A stretch of DNA of 52,240 nt, from contig NZ_JAHXNL010000018.1 in the NCBI RefSeq assembly GCF_023148685.1, positions 20,321 to 72,560 of the forward strand, given 5' to 3'. The stretch's first letter is position 1. Every line of letters begins with the position of its first letter. The notes under the pieces are model-generated. The model was not told the DNA's origin. It made no database searches and saw only the letters and a list, made by a program, of their open reading frames with translations. Below are positions 1-9,193 of the stretch, piece after piece. The position numbers were made by a program, and so were the translations under genes. The stretch is from Georgenia sp. EYE_87. GTDB taxonomy: Bacteria; Actinomycetota; Actinomycetes; Actinomycetales; Actinomycetaceae.

Positions 1-113
1 CACCCCGGTCCCGCGGGCATGCGGGCCGCCCACCCCTTGGTGCTACCGGCCGCCTGCGTCGTGGGGCAGACGTCCCGCGTGTGTCCTGCCGTGATGATGG
101 AACAATGAGGCCC

Positions 114-851
114 ATGACCTACACCCTCGTACTGCTCCGTCACGGCGAGAGCGACTGGAACGCCAAGAACCTCTTCACGGGCTGGGTCGACGTGCCCCTC
201 TCGGAGAAGGGCGTCGAGGAGGCCAAGCGGGGCGGTGAGCTGCTCCGCGAGGCGGGGGTCTCCCCGGACATCCTGCACACCTCGCTGCTGCGTCGCGCGA
301 TCTCGACGGCCAACTACGCCCTCGACGTCGCCGACCTGCACTGGATCCCGGTCAAGCGCAGCTGGCGGCTCAACGAGCGCCACTACGGCGCGCTGCAGGG
401 CAAGAACAAGAAGGAGATCCGCGACGAGTACGGCGAGGAGCAGTTCATGCTCTGGCGCCGGTCCTACGACGTGCCGCCGCCGGACATCGAGCTGGGCTCC
501 AAGTACTCCCAGGACTCCGAGCCGCGCTACGCCGGCGAGCCGATCCCGCGGTCCGAGTGCCTCAAGGACGTCCTCGAGCGCGCCCTGCCGTACTGGAACG
601 CCGAGATCGTCCCGGACCTCAAGGCCGGCAGGACCGTCCTCGTCGCCGCCCACGGCAACTCGCTGCGCGCGATCATCAAGCACCTCGACGGCATCGACGA
701 CGAGACCATCTCGGGCCTGAACGTGCCCACCGGCATCCCGCTGCTCTACGAGCTCGACGACAACCTGCGCCCGACCGTCAGCGGCGGCAAGTACCTCGAC
801 CCCAAGGCGGCCGAGGCCGCCATCGCCGCGGTCGCCAACCAGGGCAAGTAG
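114..851 (+). CDS. gpmA: 2,3-bisphosphoglycerate-dependent phosphoglycerate mutase
   Basis: Cytosolic glycolytic and gluconeogenic enzyme that interconverts 3- and 2-phosphoglycerate through a phosphohistidine. The protein is 245 aa, the usual size for the dimeric cofactor-dependent family. It begins with the family block RHGESDWN, where His10 is the phosphorylated residue, and the second active-site His lies in AAHGNSLRA (about residue 180). I chose ATG 114 because the family normally starts a few residues before RHGES; in-frame starts at 81 and 105 would only add an unconserved tail. Its position beside phoU and senX3-regX3 matches the gpm1-senX3-regX3 order known in mycobacteria. A strong hairpin follows the stop. 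Confidence 0.96.
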   Translation: MTYTLVLLRHGESDWNAKNLFTGWVDVPLSEKGVEEAKRGGELLREAGVSPDILHTSLLRRAISTANYALDVADLHWIPVKRSWRLNERHYGALQGKNKKEIRDEYGEEQFMLWRRSYDVPPPDIELGSKYSQDSEPRYAGEPIPRSECLKDVLERALPYWNAEIVPDLKAGRTVLVAAHGNSLRAIIKHLDGIDDETISGLNVPTGIPLLYELDDNLRPTVSGGKYLDPKAAEAAIAAVANQGK

Positions 852-879
852 CCCTCGGCCCCGCGCCCGTCAGGACGAG

Positions 880-912
880 GAAGGGTCCCGCACCGACGGT
901 GCGGGACCCTTC
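880..912. terminator. bidirectional hairpin between gpmA and phoU
   Basis: A perfect 15-bp inverted repeat (880-894 with 898-912) with a 3-nt loop lies between the convergent gpmA and phoU genes. There is no long T-run, as is common in actinobacteria. It can serve transcripts from either side. Confidence 0.85.
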
Positions 913-947
913 TGGTCTGCGGACCGCCGCTCAGCGGGCCGGGAGGT

Positions 948-1661
948 TCACTCCTGGCGGGCGGCCGCGTCGTCGACCTGCTCGTCCTTCAGCCCGAGCA
1001 GCCCGGTGTTCACGACGGCGTTCTGCAGGTCGCCGGTCACCAGGAAGGAGACGCGGCGCGCCACCGAGACGCCGTGGTCGCCGAAGCGCTCAAGGTAGCG
1101 GCCCAGCAGGACGGCGTCGACCAGCTGCTGGCGGGTGAGCTGCTCGTCGTCGTCCAGGACCACCTGGAACGACTCGCGGTGCAGGCGGTCGAGGACGTCG
1201 TCGTCCGCCTCGATGCGCTCCGCCAGGTTCAGGTCCCGGCTCTCGAGCAGCTCGACCACCTGACGGGCGACCTTGACGGCCTGCTCGCCCATCTGGTGGA
1301 GGATCTCGCGGGTGCGGCCGGTCGCGGCGACCTCGGGGTAGCGGCCGCGGGCGACGTAGGCGACGTGGCGGGCCAGGTCGCCCATCCGCTCGATCGTGGC
1401 GGACAGGCGCATGGCGGAGACGACGACGCGGAGGTCCGTGGCCACCGGCTGCTGCCGCGCGAGCAGGGAGACGCCCTGCTCGTCCAGGCTCTGCTCGATC
1501 TCGTCGATCTGCCGGTCGGCGTCGATGACCTCCTCGGCCAGGGTGAGGTCCGCCGTCTCGAGCGCCTTGGTGGCCTTCTCGATCGCCGAGCTCATGTGCT
1601 TGGCCATGGTCAGCAGATCGCCGCCGAGCTGCTCCATCTCTTGCTTGAAGATCTCACGCAT
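948..1661 (-). CDS. phoU: phosphate signalling protein PhoU
   Basis: PhoU (237 aa) is the cytosolic adaptor that lets phosphate status, sensed at the Pst transporter, control the phosphate two-component kinase. The sequence is almost entirely helical and has two PhoU repeats. Each carries the family E/D-rich signature: IERMGDLARHVAYVARG in the first (about residues 90-107) and LERFGDHGVSVARRVSFLV in the second (about 190-208). An RBS-like GAGGGAG precedes the ATG at 1661. It is divergent from senX3 (starting 1825), and the shared intergenic region holds a PHO-box-like repeat, so coordinate phosphate control is likely. Confidence 0.95.
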   Translation of the reverse strand: MREIFKQEMEQLGGDLLTMAKHMSSAIEKATKALETADLTLAEEVIDADRQIDEIEQSLDEQGVSLLARQQPVATDLRVVVSAMRLSATIERMGDLARHVAYVARGRYPEVAATGRTREILHQMGEQAVKVARQVVELLESRDLNLAERIEADDDVLDRLHRESFQVVLDDDEQLTRQQLVDAVLLGRYLERFGDHGVSVARRVSFLVTGDLQNAVVNTGLLGLKDEQVDDAAARQE

Positions 1662-1757
1662 CGCAGGCTCCCTCAGTTGCTCTTCCCCCGCTGCGAGCGG
1701 GATATCCGTTCCCCTACCGTAGCCAAGCGGCCCGCAGTGTACGACTGATGGCCGCCC

Positions 1758-1797
1758 GGTGAACGCCGGATGACGCCCCGGGGCGGTCTCGGTGAAC
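1758..1797. promoter_or_regulatory. PHO-box-like repeat upstream of senX3
   Basis: Two perfect copies of GGTGAAC (the complement of the PHO-box unit GTTCACC) occur at 1758-1764 and 1791-1797. They are exactly 33 bp apart, three 11-bp units, with weaker matches at the intermediate positions. Known actinobacterial PhoP/RegX3 boxes are 11-bp direct repeats of this heptamer. Position in the phoU-senX3 divergent region suggests autoregulation. Confidence 0.45.
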
Positions 1798-1812
1798 CGG
1801 GGCGCCGCGCCC

Positions 1813-1818
1813 TACCCT
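1813..1818 (+). promoter_or_regulatory. -10 box TACCCT, leaderless senX3
   Basis: TACCCT ends 6 nt before ATG 1825 and no Shine-Dalgarno sequence is present. This supports 1825 rather than the upstream in-frame start at 1792. Confidence 0.45.
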
Positions 1819-1824
1819 CGGGGC

Positions 1825-3054
1825 ATGGAGTTCATGCAGATCCTCAGCGTCGTGCTGCTGGCTCTGCTCGTGGTCGCTGCCGGAATCATCGCGTTCCTCG
1901 TGAGTGAGCGTGAGCGGAGCGGCTACCGCGACGCCGGCCTGGGGAACGGGCTGGACGACGTCATCTCGGTCCTCTCGGTGCTCCCGCAGGCGGTCCTCGT
2001 CCTCGAGCCCGACGGCGACGTCCAGCGGGCCAGCGCCGCGGCCTACGCGTTCGGCCTGGTCCGCAACGACGTCGTGGCCCACCCCGAGGTCCGCGACCTG
2101 GTCGACGGCGTCCGCCGGGACGGGCGCATCCGCGACGCGGAGCTCACCCTGGCCAGGGGGCCGGTGGAGGGCGCCGGCACGCTGCGGATGCAGGTGCGGG
2201 TCGCACCGCTGCGGCACGGCCGGGTGCTGGTGCTCGCGGAGGACCGCACCGCCGCGCGCCGGCTCGAGGAGATGCGCCGCGACTTCACCGCCAACGTCTC
2301 GCACGAGCTCAAGACGCCGGTCGGCGCGCTCGGCCTGCTCGCCGAGACGGTCGCCGACGCCGCCGACGAGCCGGGGACGGTCCGGCACTTCGCCGGACAG
2401 ATGCAGAAGGAGTCGGCCCGCCTGGCGTCCCTCGTCCAGGAGCTCATCGACCTCTCCCGCCTGCAGGAGCCGGACGCCCTGGTCGACCCCGAGCTCGTCG
2501 ACCTCGACGCGGTGGTCGCCGAGGCCGTCGACCGGGTGCGCGTGGAGGCGATGTCCCGGAAGGTCACCCTGGTGCTCGGCGGCGAGAAGGGCGTGAAGGT
2601 CTACGGCGACGCGGCCCTGCTCACCACGGCGGTGCGCAACCTCCTCGACAACGCCGTCCGCTACTCCGCCCCGACGGGCCGGGTCTCCGTCGGGGTCCAG
2701 CGCCGCGACGCGCTGGTCCGCATCGCCGTCGTCGACCAGGGTGCAGGCATCGGCCCCGAGCAGCGCGAGCGGGTCTTCGAGCGTTTCTACCGGGGCGACG
2801 AGGCGCGCTCCCGCGAGACGGGTGGCTCCGGCCTCGGGCTGAGCATCGTCAAGCACATCGCCAACGACCACGGCGGGCGCGTCGAGCTGTGGTCGACCGA
2901 GGGCAAGGGCTCGACCTTCACCCTCGTCCTGCCCGAGGCCTACGGGCCCGCCACCCCCGACGAGGCCGGCGCGGACGCCGCCGACGACTCAGCTGACGAA
3001 GCCGGGGCGCTCCCCGCGCCCCGGAGGACCGACGCCATGGAGGACACCCGCTGA
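1825..3054 (+). CDS. senX3: phosphate-responsive sensor histidine kinase, SenX3-like
   Basis: Membrane sensor kinase of the phosphate two-component system (409 aa). One hydrophobic N-terminal helix (about residues 4-28) is followed by a PAS-like region (about 45-140). The HisKA box NVSHELKTPVGA has the phospho-acceptor His160. HATPase motifs follow: N box NLLDNAVRYS, G1 VVDQGAGIG, F box VFERFYRGD, G2 GGSGLGLSIVK. The tail is acidic and Ala-rich. The stop codon overlaps the regX3 ATG by one base (TGATG), so the pair is translationally coupled. Compared with mycobacterial SenX3, only one membrane span is evident rather than two. The start is supported by a -10 box placed 6 nt upstream. Confidence 0.93.
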   Translation: MEFMQILSVVLLALLVVAAGIIAFLVSERERSGYRDAGLGNGLDDVISVLSVLPQAVLVLEPDGDVQRASAAAYAFGLVRNDVVAHPEVRDLVDGVRRDGRIRDAELTLARGPVEGAGTLRMQVRVAPLRHGRVLVLAEDRTAARRLEEMRRDFTANVSHELKTPVGALGLLAETVADAADEPGTVRHFAGQMQKESARLASLVQELIDLSRLQEPDALVDPELVDLDAVVAEAVDRVRVEAMSRKVTLVLGGEKGVKVYGDAALLTTAVRNLLDNAVRYSAPTGRVSVGVQRRDALVRIAVVDQGAGIGPEQRERVFERFYRGDEARSRETGGSGLGLSIVKHIANDHGGRVELWSTEGKGSTFTLVLPEAYGPATPDEAGADAADDSADEAGALPAPRRTDAMEDTR

Positions 3055-3746
3055 TGACCACCATCCTGCTCGTGGAGGACGAGGCCTCCTACCGGGAGCC
3101 GCTCACCTTCAAGCTCGAGCGCGACGGCTACGAGGTCGTCGCGGTGGCCGACGGCCACGACGCCGTCGCCGCCTTCGACCGCGGCGGCGTCGACATCGTC
3201 CTCCTCGACCTGATGCTGCCGGGGCTCTCCGGCACCGAGGTGTGCCGGCAGCTGCGCCAGCGCAGCAACGTCCCGGTCATCATGCTGACCGCGAAGGACA
3301 GCGAGATCGACAAGGTCGTCGGGCTCGAGATCGGCGCCGACGACTACGTCACCAAGCCGTACTCGTACCGCGAGCTGGTCGCCCGCGTGCACGCCGTGCT
3401 CCGCCGCGGCGCGGGGCAGGACGACCTCTCCGAGCCCTCGGTGCTCACCGTCGGCCGGGTGCGCATGGACGTCGACCGCCACGAGCTGAGCGTCGACGAC
3501 GAGCCGGTCGCCATGCCGCTGCGCGAGTTCGAGCTGCTCGAGCTCTTCCTGCGCAACCCGGACCGCGTGCTCACCCGGGGGCAGCTGATCGACCGCATCT
3601 GGGGCGCGAACTACGTCGGCGACACCAAGACGCTCGACGTCCACGTCAAGCGGGTGCGCGCCAAGATCGAGGCGGACCCGGCGCGACCCAGCATGCTGCA
3701 GACCGTGCGCGGCCTCGGCTACAAGCTGGTCACCCCGGAGGCCTGA
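3054..3746 (+). CDS. regX3: OmpR/PhoB-family response regulator, RegX3-like
   Basis: DNA-binding partner of the upstream kinase (230 aa). The receiver domain (about 1-118) has the acidic pocket LVEDEAS, phospho-acceptor Asp52 in VLLDLMLPG, a Thr in MLTAKD and the conserved Lys in YVTKPYSYREL. The C-terminal winged helix (about 130-228) carries the OmpR-type sequence LREFELLELFLRNPDRVLTR and ends with the typical RGLGYKLV. It overlaps the kinase stop by one base. By family it should bind PHO-type direct repeats, one of which lies before senX3. A 17-bp hairpin closes the operon. Confidence 0.94.
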   Translation: MTTILLVEDEASYREPLTFKLERDGYEVVAVADGHDAVAAFDRGGVDIVLLDLMLPGLSGTEVCRQLRQRSNVPVIMLTAKDSEIDKVVGLEIGADDYVTKPYSYRELVARVHAVLRRGAGQDDLSEPSVLTVGRVRMDVDRHELSVDDEPVAMPLREFELLELFLRNPDRVLTRGQLIDRIWGANYVGDTKTLDVHVKRVRAKIEADPARPSMLQTVRGLGYKLVTPEA

Positions 3747-3757
3747 GACCCGAGCGA

Positions 3758-3797
3758 CGGAGCCCCCGGGACGCTGGTGCGTCCCGGGGGCTCCGTG
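3758..3797. terminator. bidirectional hairpin after regX3
   Basis: A perfect 17-bp inverted repeat (3758-3774 with 3781-3797) with a 6-nt loop lies between the convergent regX3 and lipoprotein genes. Confidence 0.85.
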
Positions 3798-3833
3798 CGT
3801 GGGCCGTGCGGCGGTCGGCGCGCGGCGGGAGGG

Positions 3834-4307
3834 TCAGGCCCGGTCGAGGAACTCGTCGTAGGGCGGGATGGTGCCGTCGAGCACGGGGATCTCGACCTGA
3901 GCGTCGCCGGCGGACGGCATCGAGACGGTCGCCGGGACGGTGGCGCCGGGCGCGGCGTCGACGCTCTGGGTGGTGATGCCCGCGTCGGTGAAGTTCACGT
4001 GCTCGCCGGCGTCCACCCGCACGGGCACGGAGGCGCCGCCCTCGCCGATCGAGAAGGAGACCTCGACGTCCTCCGTGGACCGGTTCACCACAGCGCCGAG
4101 CAGGTGGCCCTCCTCGCCCTCGCCCTCGGTGAGGATCATGAGGTTCTCGACGACGACCTCGTCGGTCACCGCGACCCGGATGCCGTCGCTGGGCGCGTAC
4201 GGGTCGGCGGTGGTGATGGGGTTGGCGACTGCGCAGCCGGCCAGGGTCAGCGTCCCGGCCAGTGCGGCGAGGGCGGCCGGGCGGGTGCGACGGGTGGTGC
4301 GGACCAC
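3834..4307 (-). CDS. small secreted lipoprotein, function unknown
   Basis: 157-aa protein with a lipoprotein signal: basic residues (MVRTTRRTRP), a hydrophobic stretch, then the lipobox LAGC with the lipidated Cys near residue 25. The mature part is Thr/Val-rich and looks like a single beta-sandwich domain (alternating hydrophobics such as VAVTDEVVVENLMIL, and VEVSFSI). I do not recognise a family with certainty. Similar small lipoproteins often sit beside regX3 or carD in Micrococcales, but I infer no function from that. It is divergent from carD and shares the terminator at 3758-3797 with regX3. Confidence 0.8.
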   Translation of the reverse strand: MVRTTRRTRPAALAALAGTLTLAGCAVANPITTADPYAPSDGIRVAVTDEVVVENLMILTEGEGEEGHLLGAVVNRSTEDVEVSFSIGEGGASVPVRVDAGEHVNFTDAGITTQSVDAAPGATVPATVSMPSAGDAQVEIPVLDGTIPPYDEFLDRA

Positions 4308-4476
4308 GGGTTCTCCTTCGTCTCAGATCGGGACAGCGCGCGGTCCCTCCCAGGGGGAGGTTACCGGAGGGATCCGCGGGCGGGCGCAGCCGCCGGCCGG
4401 GCCGCCCCGGCGACCGGGTGCGCCCCGGTTTTGTCGCGTCCCTCACGAGCCGCAGAATCTCGCCACTTTTCCGTGT

Positions 4477-4482
4477 TAGACT
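4477..4482 (+). promoter_or_regulatory. probable -10 element of carD
   Basis: TAGACT lies 34 nt before the carD ATG in an unusually AT-rich patch, with the Shine-Dalgarno AAGGAG at 4501-4506 between them. No convincing -35 is visible. Confidence 0.4.
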
Positions 4483-4516
4483 AGGGACCCTTAGCGACTG
4501 AAGGAGCCTTACGACA

Positions 4517-4999
4517 ATGACCTTCGCTGTCGGCGAGACCGTCGTCTACCCCCATCACGGGGCGGCACTCATCGAGGACATCTCCACCCGCGTCATCCGC
4601 GGCGAGGAGAAGCTGTACCTCCACCTCCGGGTCGCCCAGGGCGACCTGACCATCCAGGTCCCGGCCGAGAACGTCGACCTGGTCGGGGTGCGTGACGTCG
4701 TCGGCACCGAGGGCCTCGAGAAGGTCTTCGACGTGCTTCGTGCGCCCTACACCGAGGAGCCGACCAACTGGTCGCGTCGGTACAAGGCGAACGTGGAGAA
4801 GATCGCCTCCGGCGACATCATCAAGGTGGCCGAGGTCGTCCGCGACCTCTCCCGCCGCGACACCGACCGCGGGCTCTCCGCCGGCGAGAAGCGGATGCTC
4901 GCCAAGGCCCGTCAAATCCTCGTCTCCGAGCTCGCCCTGGCGGAGAAGACCGAGGAGGACAAGGCCGAGGCGATCCTGGACGACGTGCTCGCGTCCTGA
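4517..4999 (+). CDS. carD: CarD family RNA-polymerase-binding transcription regulator
   Basis: CarD (160 aa) binds the RNA polymerase beta subunit and the upstream fork of the promoter bubble to stabilise open complexes, notably at rRNA and housekeeping promoters. The N-terminal RID/Tudor-like domain (about residues 1-55) starts [20 protein letters not shown]. The helical DNA-binding domain (about 65-160) contains [13 protein letters not shown], with the conserved Trp that wedges into promoter DNA. The length matches the family. It is the first gene of carD-ispD-ispF, the order found in mycobacteria. Confidence 0.96.
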   Translation: MTFAVGETVVYPHHGAALIEDISTRVIRGEEKLYLHLRVAQGDLTIQVPAENVDLVGVRDVVGTEGLEKVFDVLRAPYTEEPTNWSRRYKANVEKIASGDIIKVAEVVRDLSRRDTDRGLSAGEKRMLAKARQILVSELALAEKTEEDKAEAILDDVLAS

Positions 5000-5041
5000 T
5001 CCGTTGACCGGGGCGCGCGTCCGCGTGGCTGGGCTGCACCC

Positions 5042-5767
5042 GTGAGCTCGGCCGCCGTCCTGACGGCCGCCGGCTCCGGCACCCGGCTCGGGCACGCGCT
5101 GCCGAAGGCTCTCGTCCGGCTCGGCGGTCAGCCGCTCGTCCTCCGGGCGGCCCTCGGGCTCGCCCGGGCCGGCTGCCTCGGCTCCGTCGTCGTCACCGTC
5201 CCCGCGGCGGAGCGCGGCGTCTTCGCCGCGCTCTTCCCCGGCGGGACCGTGCCGGGCACGGACGTCCCCGCGCGGGTCGTGGCCGGCGGCCCGACCCGGC
5301 AGGCGTCGGTCGCCGCGGGCCTGGCCGCGCTCGCCGACGACGTCGACGTGGTCCTGGTGCACGACGCCGCCCGCTGCCTGACCCCGCCCGCGCTCGTCCG
5401 CGCCGTCGAGAGCGCCGTGCGGGCCGGCCACCGCGCCGTCGTCCCGGCCCTGCCGGTCACCGACACCGTCAAGCGGGTCGGCGACCCCGGTCCCGACGGC
5501 GCCGCGCCGGTCGTGGCCACGGTCCCGCGCCTCGACCTCCGCGCCGTCCAGACCCCGCAGGGCTTCGACCGGGCGTTGCTCGACGCGGCGCACGCCGCCG
5601 GCGCGCACCGTGCCCGGGACGAGGCCGCGGCGGTCTCGGACGACGCCGGGCTCGTGGAGGCGCTGGGGGAGCGGGTGTGGGTCGTCCCGGGCGACGAGCG
5701 CGCCCTGAAGATCACCACGCCGCGCGACCTGGCCCTCGCGGAGCTCCTCCTCGCCGAGGACCACTAA
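5042..5767 (+). CDS. ispD: 2-C-methyl-D-erythritol 4-phosphate cytidylyltransferase
   Basis: Third step of the non-mevalonate isoprenoid pathway: CTP plus MEP gives CDP-methylerythritol. The protein is 241 aa with a GTG start 42 nt after carD. The nucleotide-binding N-terminus is [18 protein letters not shown] (Gly-rich loop and catalytic Arg/Lys). [10 protein letters not shown] and the late block [12 protein letters not shown] are family signatures, and the C-terminal [29 protein letters not shown] fits IspD. The next gene, ispF, lies 10 nt downstream. Confidence 0.95.
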   Translation: MSSAAVLTAAGSGTRLGHALPKALVRLGGQPLVLRAALGLARAGCLGSVVVTVPAAERGVFAALFPGGTVPGTDVPARVVAGGPTRQASVAAGLAALADDVDVVLVHDAARCLTPPALVRAVESAVRAGHRAVVPALPVTDTVKRVGDPGPDGAAPVVATVPRLDLRAVQTPQGFDRALLDAAHAAGAHRARDEAAAVSDDAGLVEALGERVWVVPGDERALKITTPRDLALAELLLAEDH

Positions 5768-5770
5768 CCT
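5765..5770 (+). promoter_or_regulatory. possible internal -10 box TAACCT before ispF
   Basis: TAACCT overlaps the ispD stop codon and ends 7 nt before the ispF ATG. No Shine-Dalgarno sequence is present, so ispF may also be made from a leaderless transcript. Confidence 0.35.
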
Positions 5771-5777
5771 GACGCCC

Positions 5778-6275
5778 ATGCAGCTGCCACGCACGGGGAT
5801 CGGCACCGACGTGCACGCCTTCGCGCCCGAGGGCTCCGGCCGGCCCATGCGGCTGGCCTGCCTGGACTGGCCCGGCGAGACCGGCCTCGAGGGCCACTCC
5901 GACGCCGACGTCGCCGCCCACGCAGCCTGCGACGCCCTCTTCTCCGCCGCGAGTCTCGGGGACCTGGGCGGCCAGTTCGGCACCGCCGACCCGGAGTGGT
6001 CCGGCGCCTCGGGGGAGCGGATGCTCGCGGAGACCGCGCGCCGGCTGGCCGACGCGGGCTGGCAGATCGGCAACGTCGCGGTCCAGGTGATCGGGGTGCG
6101 CCCGCGGATCGGCCGCCGCCGGGCCGAGGCGGAGGAGGCGATGTCCCAGGCGCTCGGCGCCCCGGTCTCGCTCTCCGCCACCACCACCGACGGCCTGGGG
6201 TTCACCGGCCGCGGCGAGGGCGTGGCCGCCGTCGCCACCGCCCTCGTGGTGCGGAGACCGCTCGAGGCGGCGTGA
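5778..6275 (+). CDS. ispF: 2-C-methyl-D-erythritol 2,4-cyclodiphosphate synthase
   Basis: Forms the cyclic diphosphate MEcPP from CDP-methylerythritol 2-phosphate, the fifth step of the MEP pathway. The 165-aa length is typical of the trimeric enzyme. The metal site residues are visible: Asp/His in GIGTDVHAF and a His in [21 protein letters not shown] and the C-terminal [18 protein letters not shown] are family hallmarks. It sits 10 nt after ispD. It converges with the MFS gene, whose stop is only 12 nt away. Confidence 0.95.
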   Translation: MQLPRTGIGTDVHAFAPEGSGRPMRLACLDWPGETGLEGHSDADVAAHAACDALFSAASLGDLGGQFGTADPEWSGASGERMLAETARRLADAGWQIGNVAVQVIGVRPRIGRRRAEAEEAMSQALGAPVSLSATTTDGLGFTGRGEGVAAVATALVVRRPLEAA

Positions 6276-6287
6276 GGCGGCGCCGGC

Positions 6288-7658
6288 TCAGGCGACCGGC
6301 GGCTGGGCCAGGGCGCTGTCCTGCCGCGTGCGCGACCGCACGGGCAGCAGGAGCAGGAGCCCGGCCAGGAGCACCACGACGATGCCCACGATGCCCCAGT
6401 ACTGGACGTCCTCCGTGGTGGCGGCGCCGGTGACCGCCATGCCCAGCGACAGCGCCAGCGAGAACGCAGCCGGGGCCATGAAGCTGACCGCCCGGCCTGT
6501 GGTGGCGTAGAGCCCGAACACCTGGCCCTCGTGGCCCGCGGGGATCAGCCGCGCCAGGAACGTGCGCGAGGCGGACTGGGCCGGGCCGACGAAGATGCAC
6601 AGCGTCAGGCCGAGCACCCAGAACAGCGCGGTGCCGAGCTCGTGCAGGAAGAAGATGCCGGTGCCGGCGAGGACCATCGAGACCAGCGACAGGACGATCA
6701 CCCGCTTGGGCCCGAGGCGGTCGTCCAGCGCCCCGAACAGGATCGTCGCCACCCCGGCGACGAGGTTCGCGGCCACGCCGAAGACGATCACCTCGCCGGC
6801 GTCGAACCCGAAGGTGCCCGCGGCGATGACGCCGCCGAAGGTGAAGACGCCGGCCAGGCCGTCGCGGAAGACGGCCGAGGCGAGGAGGAAGTAGACCGTG
6901 TTGCGGTCCGTGCGCCACAGGTCCGCGACCGAGCGGAGCAGCAGGCGGTAGGACTGGACCAGCCCGGTGCGCCGGCCCGCCGCGGTGCGGCCCGGGGCGT
7001 CCCGCACCGTGAGGATCACCGGCAGGGAGAACGCCAGGGTCCAGACCGCGCAGATCAGCATGGTCACGCGGACGTCCATGCCGTTCTCGCCGGTGACGCC
7101 GAAGATGCCGACCTCCGGGTCGATCAGCCCGAAGTACACGATGAGCAGCAGCACGATGCCGCCGATGTACCCCAGTCCCCAGCCGAGGCCGGAGACGCGG
7201 CCCACGGTGGCCGGCGTGGAGATCTGGTTGAGCATGGCGTTGTAGTTGACCGACGCGAACTCGAAGAAGATGTTGCCCGCCGCCAGGAGCACCAGGCCCA
7301 GCCACAGCAGGTCCGGCGTCGGCGCCACGAAGAACATCGCGGCCGACGCGGCGACGACCAGGAGGGTGTTCACCGCCAGCCAGAACGTGCGGCGGCCCGA
7401 CCGGTCCGCCCGCTGCCCGCTGACCGGGGCGAACACCGCGATGAGCAGGCCCGCCGCGGCGAGCGCCCACCCGAGCTTCTGGTCCGCACCGGGGCCGAAG
7501 GCGTCGGAGGTGAGGTACACCGTGAAGACGAACGTGGTGATGACGGCGTTGAACGCCGCCGAGCCCCAGTCCCACAGTCCCCAGGCGTAGACGGGCCACC
7601 CGAAGCGGCGGGGGCGCGCGGCGGGTACGGGCGCCGGCGCGGACGTCTCGTTGCTCAC
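6288..7658 (-). CDS. MFS transporter, UMF1/Atg22-like family
   Basis: Integral membrane protein of 456 aa with about 12 hydrophobic segments. The opening FGWPVYAWGLWDWGSAAFNAVITTFVFTVYL is characteristic of UMF1-type MFS permeases (Atg22-like vacuolar effluxers). A loop after TM6 (VRDAPGRTAAGRR) separates the two halves. Substrate is unknown; Atg22 exports amino acids from yeast vacuoles, but bacterial members are uncharacterised. I prefer the GTG start at 7658 (VSNETSAP) because a TACGGT box ends 7 nt upstream; an in-frame ATG at 7700 would add 14 residues. The gene is divergent from cysS. Confidence 0.85.
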   Translation of the reverse strand: MSNETSAPAPVPAARPRRFGWPVYAWGLWDWGSAAFNAVITTFVFTVYLTSDAFGPGADQKLGWALAAAGLLIAVFAPVSGQRADRSGRRTFWLAVNTLLVVAASAAMFFVAPTPDLLWLGLVLLAAGNIFFEFASVNYNAMLNQISTPATVGRVSGLGWGLGYIGGIVLLLIVYFGLIDPEVGIFGVTGENGMDVRVTMLICAVWTLAFSLPVILTVRDAPGRTAAGRRTGLVQSYRLLLRSVADLWRTDRNTVYFLLASAVFRDGLAGVFTFGGVIAAGTFGFDAGEVIVFGVAANLVAGVATILFGALDDRLGPKRVIVLSLVSMVLAGTGIFFLHELGTALFWVLGLTLCIFVGPAQSASRTFLARLIPAGHEGQVFGLYATTGRAVSFMAPAAFSLALSLGMAVTGAATTEDVQYWGIVGIVVVLLAGLLLLLPVRSRTRQDSALAQPPVA

Positions 7659-7665
7659 ACCGCGC

Positions 7666-7671
7666 ACCGTA
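7666..7671 (-). promoter_or_regulatory. -10 box TACGGT, leaderless MFS gene
   Basis: TACGGT on the minus strand ends 7 nt before GTG 7658 and there is no Shine-Dalgarno sequence. Confidence 0.4.
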
Positions 7672-7741
7672 GCGGCCCGGGGTGTCCGCGGAGCGGTCAA
7701 CCCGCGGCGACGCCCCGAAAGGCCGGGTCGGCGCGCCCCGG

Positions 7742-7747
7742 TAGCCT
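7742..7747 (+). promoter_or_regulatory. -10 box TAGCCT, leaderless cysS
   Basis: TAGCCT ends 6 nt before GTG 7754 and there is no Shine-Dalgarno sequence. Confidence 0.45.
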
Positions 7748-7753
7748 GGGCGG

Positions 7754-9193
7754 GTGAGCCTGAGACTGTACGACTCCGCGACGCGGTCGGTGCGCCCCTT
7801 CGAGCCCCTGGAACCGGGCAAGGTCGGCATCTACCTGTGCGGCGCCACCGTGCAGGGAGCCCCGCACGTCGGGCACATGCGCGCCTCCATCGCCTTCGAC
7901 GTCCTGGTCCGCTGGCTTCGCCGCACCGGGCTGGACGTGACCCTGGTGCGCAACGTCACCGACATCGACGACAAGATCCTGGCCAGGTCCGCAGAGGCCG
8001 GCTGCCCGTGGTGGGCCTGGGCGTACCGGTTCGAGCAGGAGTTCACCGCCGCCTACGACGCCCTCGGGGTCCAGCGCCCCACCTACGAGCCCCGCGCCAC
8101 CGGCCACGTCACCGAGATGGTCGAGCTCATGGAGCAGCTGACCGAGCGCGGGCACGCCTACCGCGGCACCGAGGGCAACGTCTACTTCGACGTGCGCTCC
8201 CTGCCCGAGTACGGCTCCCTCACGCGCCAGGCGCTCGAGAACATGACCGTCTCCGACGACAACGACATCGAGCCGGACAAGCGCGACCCGCGCGACTTCG
8301 CGCTGTGGAAGGCCCCGAAGCCCGGCGAGCCGGCCACCGCGTCGTGGCCCACGCCGTTCGGGCGCGGACGCCCCGGCTGGCACCTCGAGTGCTCGGCCAT
8401 GTCCCGGCGCTACCTCGGGGAGACGTTCGACATCCACGGAGGCGGCATCGACCTCCGCTTCCCCCACCACGAGAACGAGCAGGCGCAGTCCCACGCCGCC
8501 GGCCTCGGCTTCGCCCGCTACTGGGTCCACAACGCCTGGGTGACCACCGGCGGCGAGAAGATGAGCAAGTCTCTCGGCAACTCCCTCGTGGTCTCCGAGG
8601 TGCTCGGCCGCACGGACCCCGCCGTGCTGCGCTACGCCCTCGGCACGGTCCACTACCGCTCCACGGTGGAGTTCTCCGACGTCACCCTCGCGGAGGCGGC
8701 AGGCTCGTGGGAGCGCTTCACCGGCTTCGTCACCCGCTCCGTGGAGCGCGTCGGCGAGGTGCCGGCCGAGGAGGTCGCGGCGCAGGGGCCGGCGCAGCTG
8801 CCGCCCGCGTTCGTCGAGGCGATGGACGACGACCTCAACATCTCCGCCGCGCTCGCCGTGGTGCACGAGCACCTGCGCGCGGGCAACACCGCCCTGGCGG
8901 AGCGGGACGACGTCACCACCCGCGGCGCGCAGCTGCAGGTGCGGGCGATGCTCGACGTCCTCGGGCTCGACCCGCTCGCGGCGCCCTGGCGGGCGGCGGG
9001 CGGCGGCGACGGCACGGCCGAGCACGCCGCGCTGGACACGCTCGTCACCGCCGTCCTGCGCGAGCGGGACGCGGCGCGGGCCGCCAAGGACTGGGCGCGG
9101 GCCGACGCGCTGCGCGACCGCCTCGCCGAGGCGGGCGTGGTGGTCGAGGACTCCGCCGGCGGTGCACGCTGGCACGTGAAGGGAACGGACTGA
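7754..9193 (+). CDS. cysS: cysteinyl-tRNA synthetase
   Basis: Class I aminoacyl-tRNA synthetase that charges tRNA-Cys (479 aa). The HIGH-type motif is [16 protein letters not shown] (about residues 36-51), preceded by the zinc/Cys-binding YLCGATVQG. The KMSKS motif is EKMSKSLGN (about 272-280). The WHLECSAM block and the [14 protein letters not shown] zinc ligands are intact. The start is GTG 7754, which directly gives the conserved [10 protein letters not shown]-terminus. Its stop overlaps the rlmB ATG by one base, and the cysS-rlmB pair is conserved in actinobacteria. Confidence 0.97.
   Translation: MSLRLYDSATRSVRPFEPLEPGKVGIYLCGATVQGAPHVGHMRASIAFDVLVRWLRRTGLDVTLVRNVTDIDDKILARSAEAGCPWWAWAYRFEQEFTAAYDALGVQRPTYEPRATGHVTEMVELMEQLTERGHAYRGTEGNVYFDVRSLPEYGSLTRQALENMTVSDDNDIEPDKRDPRDFALWKAPKPGEPATASWPTPFGRGRPGWHLECSAMSRRYLGETFDIHGGGIDLRFPHHENEQAQSHAAGLGFARYWVHNAWVTTGGEKMSKSLGNSLVVSEVLGRTDPAVLRYALGTVHYRSTVEFSDVTLAEAAGSWERFTGFVTRSVERVGEVPAEEVAAQGPAQLPPAFVEAMDDDLNISAALAVVHEHLRAGNTALAERDDVTTRGAQLQVRAMLDVLGLDPLAAPWRAAGGGDGTAEHAALDTLVTAVLRERDAARAAKDWARADALRDRLAEAGVVVEDSAGGARWHVKGTD

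Noticed and set aside
6531..7757. 408-codon plus-strand frame over the MFS transporter
   Set aside because: The minus-strand frame gives a clear 12-span permease; the plus frame is charged low-complexity sequence.
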